From contig JAAWQS010000021.1 in assembly GCA_022800665.1 (NCBI GenBank), positions 1 to 39,378 of the forward strand: DNA of 39,378 nucleotides. Reading direction: 5' to 3'. Shown here one piece after another: positions 21,490 through 29,685 of this stretch. The position numbers and the translations under genes are program-made. The notes under the pieces are model-generated. The model saw only the letters and a program-made list of their open reading frames with translations, made no database searches and had not been told where the DNA came from. Numbering within the stretch: the first letter of the stretch is position 1; the number at the start of each line of letters is the position of its first letter. This DNA comes from Oscillospiraceae bacterium. GTDB lineage: Bacteria > Bacillota > Clostridia > Oscillospirales > Oscillospiraceae.

Positions 21490-23811
21490 ATGGCAAAAAC
21501 GAGTCTCGTGATCGTGGAGTCTCCCGCCAAAGCAAAAACAATCGGCAAATACCTGGGGCCTGCTTACCAGGTAAAAGCCTGCATGGGCCACCTGCGCGAC
21601 CTGCCCAAGAGCGCCTTGGGCGTGGACATTGACCACGATTTTGAACCGAACTACCGCCCCATCAAGGGGAAAGAGGATATCATCAGCGACCTGAAAAAAT
21701 CAGCGAAAAGCAGTCAGGTCGTCTACCTGGCCACCGACCCGGACCGGGAGGGGGAGGCCATCAGCTGGCATCTGAAGGAACTGCTGGGCCTGGACGACAG
21801 CAAAGCCCGCCGGGTTACATTCAACGAGATAACCAAGCGTGTGGTGAACGAATCCATTGCCGCGCCGCGGGAGATCAACCAGGACCTGGTGGACGCCCAG
21901 CAAGCCCGGCGCATTCTGGACCGGATTGTAGGCTATCAGCTCTCGCCGCTGCTGTGGAAGAAGGTCCGGCGGGGACTCTCCGCCGGGCGCGTGCAGTCGG
22001 TAGCCACCCGGATGGTCTGCGACCGGGAGCATGAGATCGCAGATTTCAAGCCCCAGGAATACTGGTCCCTGGATGTGCGGCTGAGCGCCGGCGGCACGGA
22101 GAAGAGCAGTTTTATGGCACGGTACCACGGGGAAAAGGGCAAAAAAAAGGAGCTGCACTCCATTGAGGAGGTAGAGGCGGTGGTCAGCGCGGTAAAGAAC
22201 GCCGCCTTTTCCGTCAAGACCCTCAAGCGGCAGGATAAGCAGCGTTCCCCCGCGCCCCCCTTCACCACCTCCACGCTCCAGCAGGAGGCCAGCCGCAAGC
22301 TGAACATGACCCCCCGGCGGACAATGGCCATCGCCCAGCAGCTCTATGAGGGCGTGGACATCACCGGCGAGGGGACCGTGGGCCTTATCACCTACATGCG
22401 TACGGACTCCCTGCGGCTGAGCGACGAGGCTCTTGCCGCCGCCAAGGGGTTCATACTGGGCCGCTATGGACAGGACTACTATCCCGGCAAGGCCCGGACG
22501 TACAAGACCAAGGCGGGCGCACAGGACGCCCATGAGGCAATCCGTCCCAGCGACGTGGACCTGACGCCGGAGCGGGTAAAGGGCGATCTGACCAACGACC
22601 AGTACAGGCTCTACCGCCTGATCTGGAGCCGGTTTGTAGCCTGCCAGATGTCCAACGCCGTGTTTGACAGCGTGTCTGTGGAGGCGGAGGCGGCAGGACA
22701 TGGTTTCCGGGCCTCCAGCAGCAGTCTGAAATTCTCCGGCTACACCGCCGTCTACGTGGAGGGCAGGGACGAGGAGAAGAAGGACGAGGAAAAGGAGATG
22801 AAGCTGCCGCCGCTGGAGGAGGGACAGTCCCTGCAGCCGCTGCAATTCCAGAAGGACCAACACTTCACCCAGCCCCCCGCCCGGTATACCGACGCAAGCC
22901 TCATCCGCGCCATGGAGGAGAACGGGATTGGCCGTCCGTCCACCTACGCGCCTACGGTGAGCACGATTTTGGACCGGGAATATGTGATTAAAGACGGCAA
23001 ATATCTCCGGAGCACCCCCCTGGGCGAGGTGGTGAACGGATTGATGCACGATAAATTTTCGGACATCGTGGACACCCAGTTTACCGCGTCCATGGAAAAG
23101 GAACTGGACAACGTGGAGGGCGGCGGCAAGGAGTGGAAAGCGCTGCTGCGGGAGTTCTACGGCCCCTTCAAGGCGGAGCTGGAGCAGGCGGAGAAGGATT
23201 TGGACGGCGTGCGGCTGAAAATCCCGGCGGAGGAGTCGGACGAGGTCTGCGATGTGTGCGGCAAGAACATGGTGGTCAAAAGCGGACGGTTCGGGCGGTT
23301 CCTGGCCTGTCCGGGATACCCGGATTGTACGTTCACAAAGCCTCTGGTGGTGGCGATGCCTGGACGGTGTCCCAAGTGCGGGGAGCGGATTCTGAAGAAG
23401 ACCAGCCGGAACGGGTACACCTACTATGCCTGTGAGAATCTGACCAACAAGGATGAGAGCCGGAAGTGCGATTTTATGACGTGGGACATCCCCGTGGCGG
23501 ACGATTGTCCGGCCTGTGGGCAGACTATGTTCAAGAAGTCGGGCAGAGGATTCAAGAAGCCGTTTTGTATCAATGAGCAGTGCAGTAATTTCACCCCGGA
23601 GGAGAAACGGGGCGGGTATCGAAAGAAAGCCGTCCCGGACGGGGAGGCTCCCCAGGCCGAAGAGGAAAAGAAGCCTGCCGCAAAGAAGGCGGCGGTGAGG
23701 AAGCCTGCCGCAGCGAAAAAGAGTTCTGCCACGAAAAAGACTGCAGCGGCGAAAAAGAGTACCGCAGCAAAAAAGACTGCAAAGAAAACTGCAAAGAAAA
23801 CAGAGGAGTAA
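21490..23811 (+). CDS. topA: DNA topoisomerase I (type IA)
   Basis: A 773-residue type IA topoisomerase that relaxes negative supercoils. The Toprim part has 'VIVESPAKAKTIGKYLG' and 'ATDPDREGEAISWHL' (about 82-95); the active tyrosine is Y302 in 'GLITYMRTDSLRLS'. Three C4-type zinc ribbons follow the core ('CDVCGKNMVVKSGRFGRFLACPGYPDC' region, 'CPKCGERILKK', 'CPACGQTMFKK'). The last 55 residues are a lysine/alanine-rich tail of KKxAA-like repeats, resembling histone H1 and probably binding DNA. ATG 21490 follows GGAGGAAGGA. Confidence 0.95.
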   Translation: MAKTSLVIVESPAKAKTIGKYLGPAYQVKACMGHLRDLPKSALGVDIDHDFEPNYRPIKGKEDIISDLKKSAKSSQVVYLATDPDREGEAISWHLKELLGLDDSKARRVTFNEITKRVVNESIAAPREINQDLVDAQQARRILDRIVGYQLSPLLWKKVRRGLSAGRVQSVATRMVCDREHEIADFKPQEYWSLDVRLSAGGTEKSSFMARYHGEKGKKKELHSIEEVEAVVSAVKNAAFSVKTLKRQDKQRSPAPPFTTSTLQQEASRKLNMTPRRTMAIAQQLYEGVDITGEGTVGLITYMRTDSLRLSDEALAAAKGFILGRYGQDYYPGKARTYKTKAGAQDAHEAIRPSDVDLTPERVKGDLTNDQYRLYRLIWSRFVACQMSNAVFDSVSVEAEAAGHGFRASSSSLKFSGYTAVYVEGRDEEKKDEEKEMKLPPLEEGQSLQPLQFQKDQHFTQPPARYTDASLIRAMEENGIGRPSTYAPTVSTILDREYVIKDGKYLRSTPLGEVVNGLMHDKFSDIVDTQFTASMEKELDNVEGGGKEWKALLREFYGPFKAELEQAEKDLDGVRLKIPAEESDEVCDVCGKNMVVKSGRFGRFLACPGYPDCTFTKPLVVAMPGRCPKCGERILKKTSRNGYTYYACENLTNKDESRKCDFMTWDIPVADDCPACGQTMFKKSGRGFKKPFCINEQCSNFTPEEKRGGYRKKAVPDGEAPQAEEEKKPAAKKAAVRKPAAAKKSSATKKTAAAKKSTAAKKTAKKTAKKTEE

Positions 23812-23861
23812 TTTGACTGTCCGGCAGACGGAGTTTATAAGTAGAAGAGCAGTTCTTCCCG

Positions 23862-23911
23862 GCTCCCCCTTTATAGGGGGAGCTGTCGAGCAAAGCGAGA
23901 CTGAAAGGGCT
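23862..23911. repeat. Palindromic repeat element (REP-like)
   Basis: A perfect 9-bp palindrome GCTCCCCCT/AGGGGGAGC (23862-23870 and 23875-23883) is followed by a second arm-like stretch CTGTCGAG-CAAAG-CGAGACTGAAAGGG. This layout matches a class of short repeats scattered between genes in gut Firmicutes. It lies in the 231-bp gap between topA and the Rpn gene, which holds no other recognisable signal except a weak TATAGT -10 box at 24015-24020. Confidence 0.6.
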
Positions 23912-24042
23912 TACTATAGGGCCGCACCGCGCCTTCCTGTTTGAGAAAATCAGTCATGATCAGCAATATAGATAAAATAGATAAAAAATTATGGTAATAT
24001 TCCCGGAAATGTGCTATAGTAGAGTAGGAAGGGCGGGAGAGC

Positions 24043-24966
24043 ATGGGTAAATTGCGCTACACATTCAAAACAGATACTCTATTCAAGATGTTGTTTGTCA
24101 AACATAAGGACCTGCTGAAGAATTTGATAGCGGCGCTGCTGGGCATACGGTTGGAGAATATAGAGCAGTTTACCATACGGAACCCGGATATGCTGCCGGA
24201 AGTTCTTGGGGATAAGTTTTGCAGGCTGGACATCAACATGATTGTAAACGGCCAGCGTGTAGACCTTGAAATTCAGGTTGCAAATGAAGGAGACTATCCG
24301 GAGCGCGTCATGCTGTACTGGGCGCGGGAGTTTTCCACGTCTCTTTCAGCCGGGCAGAGCTATTCCAAGCTTCCGCGTACATTCATAATCAGCATAATTG
24401 ACTTCAAGCTGTTTGACTGCAAGGAGTTCCACTCGTTTTTCCAGCCATTGGAGGTCACACGGCATACGCTGCTGTCAGACAAGATGGGATTCCACTTTTT
24501 TGAACTGAAAAAGCTCCCGAAGGATGTAAAGGAACAGGACGCACTTTTGTTGTGGCTGTCGCTGTTCCGTGCCGAGACAGAGGAAGATTTGGAGAAGATA
24601 AAGGGAATGGGGGTGCCAGCAATGGAACAGGCTATCAGTGCATATTACAGTATTACAGCATCGGAAGAGTTTCGAGAGATAGAGCGGATGCGTGAGAAAG
24701 CACGGCATGACGAGGCCCAGGCTCTGCATAATGCGGAGCAGAAGGGCATACAAAAAGGTATACAAAAAGGTATGCAGGAGGGCATGCGCAAGGGTATACA
24801 GGAGGGTATGCAGGAGGGCATGCGCAAGGGTATGCAGCAGGGAATATCCGAACGGAATATCGAGATTGCAAAGAACCTTGTAAAACTGGGAATGCCCCTC
24901 CAGCAGATCGTCGCGGCAACCGGCTTAACCAAAGAGGAAGTCGAAGATCTGCATACAGAGAAATAA
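24043..24966 (+). CDS. Rpn-family PD-(D/E)XK nuclease
   Basis: A 307-residue protein of the Rpn/PDDEXK_2 group (annotated as recombination-promoting nuclease or transposase-like). The opening 'KTDTLFKMLFVKHKDLLKNLIAALLG' and the nuclease core 'RLDINMIVNGQRVDLEIQVANEGDYPERVMLYWAREFS' (D66, the E..Q pair after 'VDLEIQ') are diagnostic. The helical middle is followed by nine to ten tetrapeptide units of (K/E)G(I/M)(Q/R) at about 234-268, typical of Rpn tails, and a short end. Rpn proteins cut DNA and have been tied to RecA-independent recombination and phage defence. It is less GC-rich than its neighbours and splits topA from trmFO. Confidence 0.88.
   Translation: MGKLRYTFKTDTLFKMLFVKHKDLLKNLIAALLGIRLENIEQFTIRNPDMLPEVLGDKFCRLDINMIVNGQRVDLEIQVANEGDYPERVMLYWAREFSTSLSAGQSYSKLPRTFIISIIDFKLFDCKEFHSFFQPLEVTRHTLLSDKMGFHFFELKKLPKDVKEQDALLLWLSLFRAETEEDLEKIKGMGVPAMEQAISAYYSITASEEFREIERMREKARHDEAQALHNAEQKGIQKGIQKGMQEGMRKGIQEGMQEGMRKGMQQGISERNIEIAKNLVKLGMPLQQIVAATGLTKEEVEDLHTEK
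24742..24846 (+). repeat. 12-bp tandem repeat inside Rpn gene
   Basis: A run of 12-bp units encoding KGIQ/EGMQ/KGMR-like tetrapeptides. A block beginning TATGCAGGAG at 24771 is repeated almost exactly 36 bp downstream at 24807, so the copy number has recently changed by whole codons. This in-frame repeat can vary by slippage without breaking the gene. Confidence 0.85.
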
Positions 24967-24985
24967 TAGGCAGGACGGACAGGAA

Positions 24986-26308
24986 ATGAAAGCAACAGTA
25001 ATCGGCGCAGGGCTGGCGGGCTGTGAAGCTGCGTACCAGCTGGCCAAGCGAGGGGTCTGCGTAACGCTGCGGGAGATGAAGCCGCAGAAGATGACCCCGG
25101 CGCATACAAGTGAACATTTTGCGGAGCTAGTCTGCTCCAACTCCCTGCGGGGGGCGGGTCTGGAGAACGCCGTAGGTCTTCTGAAGGAGGAGCTGCGGCG
25201 TCTGGACAGCGTCATTCTCCGCGCCGCCGACGCCACCAGGGTAGGAGCCGGGGGTGCGCTGGCGGTGGACCGGTTTGGGTTCAGCGCCTATGTCACGAAG
25301 GCGATCCGTACCCATCCCAACATCACCGTTGCGGAGGGAGAGGCCGCACAGCTGCCGGAGGGACCGGTCATCGTAGCCACCGGCCCTCTGACCAGCGACG
25401 CTCTGGCGGCGCACCTGACGGACCTTACCGGCGGCACGGCGCTGCACTTTTTCGACGCCGCCGCGCCCCTGGTGTCCTTTGAGAGCATCGACCTGTCACG
25501 GGCCTGGTTTGCCTCCCGGTACGGCAAGGGGACGGCGGACTATATCAACTGCGCCCTGGAGAAAGAGGAGTACCAGGCGTTCTGGCGGGAGCTGTGCGCG
25601 GCGGAGGAGGCGGAGGTCCACGGTTTTGAGGACAAGAGCGTCTTCGAGGGCTGTATGCCAGTGGAGGTCATGGCCCGGCGGGGGGAGGATACCCTGCGCT
25701 ACGGTCCGTTGAAGCCGCGGGGCCTGCAGGACCCTGCAACGGGGCGGGAACCGTATGCCGTGGTGCAGCTGCGGCGGGACAACGCGGAGGGTTCTATCTA
25801 TAATTTAGTGGGTTTCCAGACCCATTTGAAATTCGGAGAACAGAAGCGGGTGTTTTCCATGATCCCCGCCCTGCACAACGCGGAGTACGTGCGCTACGGC
25901 GTGATGCACCGCAATACCTATCTGGACTCGCCCCGGCTGCTGAACCGCTACTATCAGCTGAAGAGCAGGCCGTCGGTCGCCTTTGCCGGGCAGATGACCG
26001 GTGTGGAGGGCTATGTAGAATCCGCCGCGTCGGGCTTTCTGGCGGGCGTGGAGCTGGCGCGGCGTCTGGCGGGCCTGCCGCCGGTGGATTTCCCGCGGGA
26101 GACTGCCATCGGCGCACTGGGGCTGTATGTATCCGACCATACGGTGGGGGAATTTCAGCCGATGAATATCAATTTTGGCATTATCACGCCCCTGGACCGC
26201 CGCGTGAGGGGGAAACGGAATAAAAACATAGAGATATCCAACCGGTCCCTTGCCATCATAGACGGACTGCGGGGGGAGGTTCTGGACGGTTGTCCGGACG
26301 AGACATAA
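24986..26308 (+). CDS. trmFO: tRNA (m5U54) methyltransferase TrmFO
   Basis: A 440-residue FAD- and folate-dependent tRNA methyltransferase. It begins with the dinucleotide-binding motif 'VIGAGLAGCEAAYQLAKRG', then 'REMKPQKMTPAHTSEHFAELVCSNSLRG' with a catalytic cysteine (C50), 'GCMPVEVMARRGEDTLRYGPLKPRGL' with the second cysteine, and 'GQMTGVEGYVESAASG', all TrmFO hallmarks. It makes ribothymidine at position 54 of tRNA. It lies 19 bp after the Rpn gene and has no visible promoter of its own, so it probably depends on transcription through that gene. Confidence 0.95.
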   Translation: MKATVIGAGLAGCEAAYQLAKRGVCVTLREMKPQKMTPAHTSEHFAELVCSNSLRGAGLENAVGLLKEELRRLDSVILRAADATRVGAGGALAVDRFGFSAYVTKAIRTHPNITVAEGEAAQLPEGPVIVATGPLTSDALAAHLTDLTGGTALHFFDAAAPLVSFESIDLSRAWFASRYGKGTADYINCALEKEEYQAFWRELCAAEEAEVHGFEDKSVFEGCMPVEVMARRGEDTLRYGPLKPRGLQDPATGREPYAVVQLRRDNAEGSIYNLVGFQTHLKFGEQKRVFSMIPALHNAEYVRYGVMHRNTYLDSPRLLNRYYQLKSRPSVAFAGQMTGVEGYVESAASGFLAGVELARRLAGLPPVDFPRETAIGALGLYVSDHTVGEFQPMNINFGIITPLDRRVRGKRNKNIEISNRSLAIIDGLRGEVLDGCPDET

Positions 26309-26324
26309 AGAAAGGCTGAGAAGG

Positions 26325-27341
26325 ATGAAAATTATCGTAGACGCCATGGGCGGCGACCACGCGCCGGAGGAGATTGTCAAAGGGACGCTGCTTGCGGCGC
26401 GGAAGCGGACAGACCTGGAGCTGACGCTGGTGGGAAGAGAGGCGGAGGTCGAGAGAGCCGCCGCCCAGTGCGGCGGAAAAGCGGGCAACGTGAGGATTGT
26501 GAACGCATCGGAGGTCATCGGTATGCACGACGACCCGGCGACGGCGTTCAAGGTAAAAAAAGACTCCTCTATGACGGTGGGGCTGAACCTGCTGAAGACG
26601 GGGGAGGGGGATGCGTTTGTGTCCGCCGGGAGCACAGGCGCGCTGCTGTCCGCCGGCACCCTGCTGGTGAAGCGTGTGAGGGGCATCCGCCGGGCGGCAA
26701 TGGCGCCGGTGGTCCCCAACGCCAAGGGGGGCATGGTTCTCATCGACTGCGGAGCCAATGCGGAGTGTACGGTGGAATACCTGGTGCAGTTTGCGTACCT
26801 GGGCAGCTTTTACGCCTCCCGCGCCATGGGTCTGGCGGAGCCGCGGGTGGGTCTTTTGAATATCGGTTCGGAGGACTCCAAGGGCGACCAGCTGCGGCAG
26901 GAGACCTATCGGGCTTTGAAGGAGGCCGGAGACAACGGCCACCTGCATTTTATAGGCAACATCGAGGCAAAGGAGGCCATCAAGGGCGGCTGCGACGTGG
27001 TGGTGGCGGACGGCTTTTCCGGAAATATCATGCTCAAATCCATTGAGGGCGTAGGCTCTTTTCTGGGCAGGGAGCTGAAGGGCATGTTTATGAAGAGCCT
27101 GAAGACAAAGGCGGCTGCGCTGCTGGTGAAGGACGGTCTTGCAGCATTCAAGGACCGGCTGAACCCGGACACCATCGGCGGCACGCCCTTTCTGGGCCTG
27201 CAAAAACCGGTCGTCAAGGCCCACGGCGCCAGCAACGCACGGGCGGTTGAGAACGCGGTCTACCAGGCGGAGGCGGCGGCCAAAGCGGATTTGGCCGCCG
27301 CAATCGAGGCCAATATCGGCTTGATGAAGCTGAGCCGGTGA
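26325..27341 (+). CDS. plsX: Phosphate acyltransferase PlsX
   Basis: A 338-residue PlsX, which converts acyl-ACP to acyl-phosphate in the first step of phospholipid synthesis. 'KIIVDAMGGDHAPEEIVKG' at the start, 'DAFVSAGSTGALLSAGTLLV', 'GANAECTVEYLVQFA', 'GLLNIGSEDSKGDQLRQETY' and 'FSGNIMLKSIEG' are standard. It follows trmFO by 16 bp and precedes acpP. No FapR gene is next to it, unlike Bacillus. Confidence 0.95.
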   Translation: MKIIVDAMGGDHAPEEIVKGTLLAARKRTDLELTLVGREAEVERAAAQCGGKAGNVRIVNASEVIGMHDDPATAFKVKKDSSMTVGLNLLKTGEGDAFVSAGSTGALLSAGTLLVKRVRGIRRAAMAPVVPNAKGGMVLIDCGANAECTVEYLVQFAYLGSFYASRAMGLAEPRVGLLNIGSEDSKGDQLRQETYRALKEAGDNGHLHFIGNIEAKEAIKGGCDVVVADGFSGNIMLKSIEGVGSFLGRELKGMFMKSLKTKAAALLVKDGLAAFKDRLNPDTIGGTPFLGLQKPVVKAHGASNARAVENAVYQAEAAAKADLAAAIEANIGLMKLSR

Positions 27342-27381
27342 CAGACCGGAAGAGAATTTGCGAAAAATGTAGCTCCGCCTA

Positions 27382-27410
27382 TTGACAGAAGGAGAGAAAA
27401 GTTTTATCAT
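27382..27410 (+). promoter_or_regulatory. Promoter of acpP
   Basis: TTGACA (27382-27387), 17 bp, TATCAT (27405-27410), about 47 bp before the acpP ATG, which is preceded by AAAGGAGGAGAAA. Confidence 0.8.
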
Positions 27411-27457
27411 GCCTGTAGAATCCTGAGCGATTTCCTTGGGAAAGGAGGAGAAAGTAC

Positions 27458-27700
27458 ATGCCGGATATTTTTGAACGGATGCAAACCATTATTGCTGACC
27501 AGTTTTCAGTCAATCCTGATGACATCACTGCGGACACTTCCTTTGAGGACGACCTGGGCGCGGATTCCGTGGATTTGGTCGAATTGGTCATGAGTATGGA
27601 GGAGGAGTTCGAAATCGGCGAGGTGCTTGAGGAGGAGCTTGCAACGCTGTCCACTGTGGGCGACTGCGTCGAGTTCCTGACCAACAAGCTGGAAGGTTAA
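27458..27700 (+). CDS. acpP: Acyl carrier protein
   Basis: An 80-residue acidic acyl carrier protein. The phosphopantetheine site is S37 in 'LGADSVDLVELVMSMEEEF', and the four-helix pattern and length are normal. It carries growing acyl chains in type II fatty-acid synthesis and supplies PlsX. It has its own promoter and terminator, fitting the high level needed. Confidence 0.95.
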   Translation: MPDIFERMQTIIADQFSVNPDDITADTSFEDDLGADSVDLVELVMSMEEEFEIGEVLEEELATLSTVGDCVEFLTNKLEG

Positions 27701-27715
27701 CTGACTGATATGATA

Positions 27716-27773
27716 AAAGAAGGGCCTCGTCGAACGGACGGACTTCGTCCCGCAGGCGGGGCGCTTCTTTTTG
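27716..27773 (+). terminator. Terminator after acpP
   Basis: AAAAGAAG (from 27716) pairs with CTTCTTTT (to about 27773) around an inner GGAC/GTCC stem; the 3' side ends in TTTTT. It separates acpP from rnc, although some read-through to rnc is likely because rnc shows no clear promoter. Confidence 0.7.
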
Positions 27774-27798
27774 AGACTGGGGAAAGGACGGATCGGAA

Positions 27799-28467
27799 AT
27801 GGAATCCTTAGAGCTGGAACTGCAGTATTCCTTTCGAAACAAGGAGCTGCTCAGCGAGGCGATGAACCACAGCTCCTACGCCAACGAGCACCGCAAGGGT
27901 CTGGGCAGCAACGAGCGGCTGGAGTTTTTGGGCGACAGCATCCTGGGCTTTGTGTCCGCAGAATATCTGTTCAAGCGCCACGCGGACCTGCCGGAAGGCG
28001 ATCTGACCCGGATGCGGGCCGCGCTGGTGTGCGAGCAGAGCCTCTATGAAGTGGCAAAGGAGCTTCGTCTGGGCCAATACCTGCATCTGGGCAAGGGGGA
28101 GGAGGCCGGGGGAGGCCGGGAGCGGCAGTCCATTCTGGCGGACGCCGTGGAGGCGGTATTCGCGGCGGTCTACCTGGACGGCGGCATCGACGAGGCGCGG
28201 CGCCTGATTGAGCGTGCGCTGCTCAGCCGTGCGCCGGCCTGCGAGGAGCGGCGGGACTACAAGACCACGCTGCAGGAGGTGGTCCAGCGCAGGAGCGGCC
28301 AGGCGCTGACCTACCACATGGTGTCCCAGAGCGGGCCGGACCACAACAAAAAATTCCTCTTTGAAGTGCGGCTCAACGACGAACCCGTGGGGCAGGGGGA
28401 GGGCCGCAGCAAAAAAGAGGCGGAGCAGGCGGCGGCGCGGGACGCGCTGGAGCATATGCCGCAATAA
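27799..28467 (+). CDS. rnc: Ribonuclease III
   Basis: A 222-residue double-strand-specific RNase. The endonuclease domain (about 1-145) has the signature 'NERLEFLGDSILGF' (38-51) and 'ADAVEAVFAAVYLDGG' with the metal-binding acidic residues; the double-stranded RNA-binding domain (about 152-222) has 'YKTTLQEVVQRRSG' and 'GRSKKEAEQAAARDAL'. It processes rRNA precursors and structured mRNAs. acpP followed by rnc is the conserved Firmicute order, but smc and ftsY do not follow here. Confidence 0.95.
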   Translation: MESLELELQYSFRNKELLSEAMNHSSYANEHRKGLGSNERLEFLGDSILGFVSAEYLFKRHADLPEGDLTRMRAALVCEQSLYEVAKELRLGQYLHLGKGEEAGGGRERQSILADAVEAVFAAVYLDGGIDEARRLIERALLSRAPACEERRDYKTTLQEVVQRRSGQALTYHMVSQSGPDHNKKFLFEVRLNDEPVGQGEGRSKKEAEQAAARDALEHMPQ

Positions 28468-28480
28468 GCAGGTGTGCTCT

Positions 28481-28534
28481 ATGTCATTCTGAACGGAGTG
28501 GAGGAACCGTCCTCCACTGCGTCCAGGGTGACAT
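28481..28534. repeat. 54-bp intergenic palindrome
   Basis: ATGTCA at 28481-28486 pairs with TGACAT at 28529-28534, and GTGGAGGA with TCCTCCAC around an ACCG loop, making an almost complete 25-bp stem. The 'GTCATTCTGA' arm type is a widely scattered bacterial intergenic repeat. It follows rnc by 13 bp. Confidence 0.65.
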
Positions 28535-28600
28535 TTCTATGTGCCTGTTCTATGTTTTCAGATGGATTGAATACAATTTACCGATAGAAAGCGCACCATC

Positions 28601-28700
28601 GTTGCCGGGCAAAAATCCGGGAGTTACAGCGGATTCGATAGCGCATGAAAGTTCTTTTTCATCCTTTTTCTTTCCAGAAAAAGTAGAAGTTACAAAAAAG
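28601..28700 (+). repeat. Dispersed ~100-bp repeat, copy A
   Basis: This stretch matches, at roughly 80 percent by eye, the reverse complement of 33070-33170. The shared core AGCGCATGAAAGTTCTTTT is followed by a hairpin built on CTTTTTCTTT/GAAAAAG. It fills much of the 294-bp gap between rnc and uppP. A weak TATGAT (28726-28731) may be the uppP -10 box. Confidence 0.7.
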
Positions 28701-28761
28701 AGTGGAAATGAATGGAAGGTTGTGTTATGATTACAGGGAATATTTTTAAGGAGGCTGTGCC

Positions 28762-29631
28762 GTGCATCTGTTAAACGCTTTCCTGCTGGGAATCGTCCAG
28801 GGAGTGGCGGAATTTCTGCCCATCTCCAGCTCCGGACACCTGTCTATTGCCCAGAACCTGCTGAACCTGGGGGTAGAGGGAACCGACGACGTTTTTTTTG
28901 ACGTACTGCTCCACCTGGGAACTTTGGTGGCTGTGTTCGCCGCCTACTGGGAGGACATCCGCGACATGATCCTGGAATTTTTCCGCATGATTGGCGACGT
29001 TGCCCATGGGACCGTCCCCCGCTCCATCCCACCGGCCCGGCGGCTGATCCTGCTCATCATTGTAGGCACGCTGCCGCTGTTTGTAATCCTGCCCTTCCGC
29101 CATATGGTGGAGGCGTTGTACAGCAATACCTTCTTTGTGGGCGGCGCGCTGCTGGTGACGGGCCTGCTGCTGTTTGCCTGCGACCGCATCCGCAAGGGCC
29201 GGAAGACCGAGAAGAGCGCGACCCTGCTGGATGTCCTCGCGGTGGGCGCGGGCCAGGCCATTGCCACCTGTCCCGGTATTTCCCGGTCCGGCATGACCAT
29301 CTCCATGGGCTGTTTCCGGGGCATGGAGCGGCGGTTTGCCGTGCGCTTTGCGTTTCTGCTGTCCATCCCCGCCGTGCTGGGAGCGAATATTTTGCAGATT
29401 GGGGACGTGGTGGATTCCGGGATCGACGTAAAGCTGCTTCCGGCGTACCTGCTGGGGGTAGCGGCGGCGGCGGTGTCCGGGTATCTGTCCATCCGTCTGG
29501 TGCGGATGGTGGCCAGTCAGGGCCGGTTCGGAATCTTTGCCTATTACTGCTGGGCCGCAGGCGCAGTGACCATTGTGCTGAGTATTCTGAAGGCATTGGA
29601 GCTGCTGCCGTGGCTGCAAGCGGCAGCGTGA
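28762..29631 (+). CDS. uppP: Undecaprenyl-diphosphate phosphatase UppP (BacA)
   Basis: A 289-residue polytopic membrane phosphatase that recycles undecaprenyl diphosphate for cell-wall synthesis. 'GIVQGVAEFLPISSSGHL' (active glutamate and serine-rich loop) and 'PGISRSGMTISMG' are the two family signatures; about eight spans are visible. Translation starts at GTG 28762, with AAGGAGG 7 nt upstream. UppP also underlies natural bacitracin tolerance in other bacteria. Confidence 0.94.
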   Translation: MHLLNAFLLGIVQGVAEFLPISSSGHLSIAQNLLNLGVEGTDDVFFDVLLHLGTLVAVFAAYWEDIRDMILEFFRMIGDVAHGTVPRSIPPARRLILLIIVGTLPLFVILPFRHMVEALYSNTFFVGGALLVTGLLLFACDRIRKGRKTEKSATLLDVLAVGAGQAIATCPGISRSGMTISMGCFRGMERRFAVRFAFLLSIPAVLGANILQIGDVVDSGIDVKLLPAYLLGVAAAAVSGYLSIRLVRMVASQGRFGIFAYYCWAAGAVTIVLSILKALELLPWLQAAA

Positions 29632-29685
29632 CGCGGCGAACCGTCCGCGATGCAGTATGAGTAATTCAAAGTAAGAGGGAGAACC

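Noticed and set aside
24742-24846. Short regular repeats that could suggest a CRISPR array
   Set aside because: The 12-bp units are in frame inside a coding region, have no spacers and encode a tetrapeptide repeat typical of Rpn tails.
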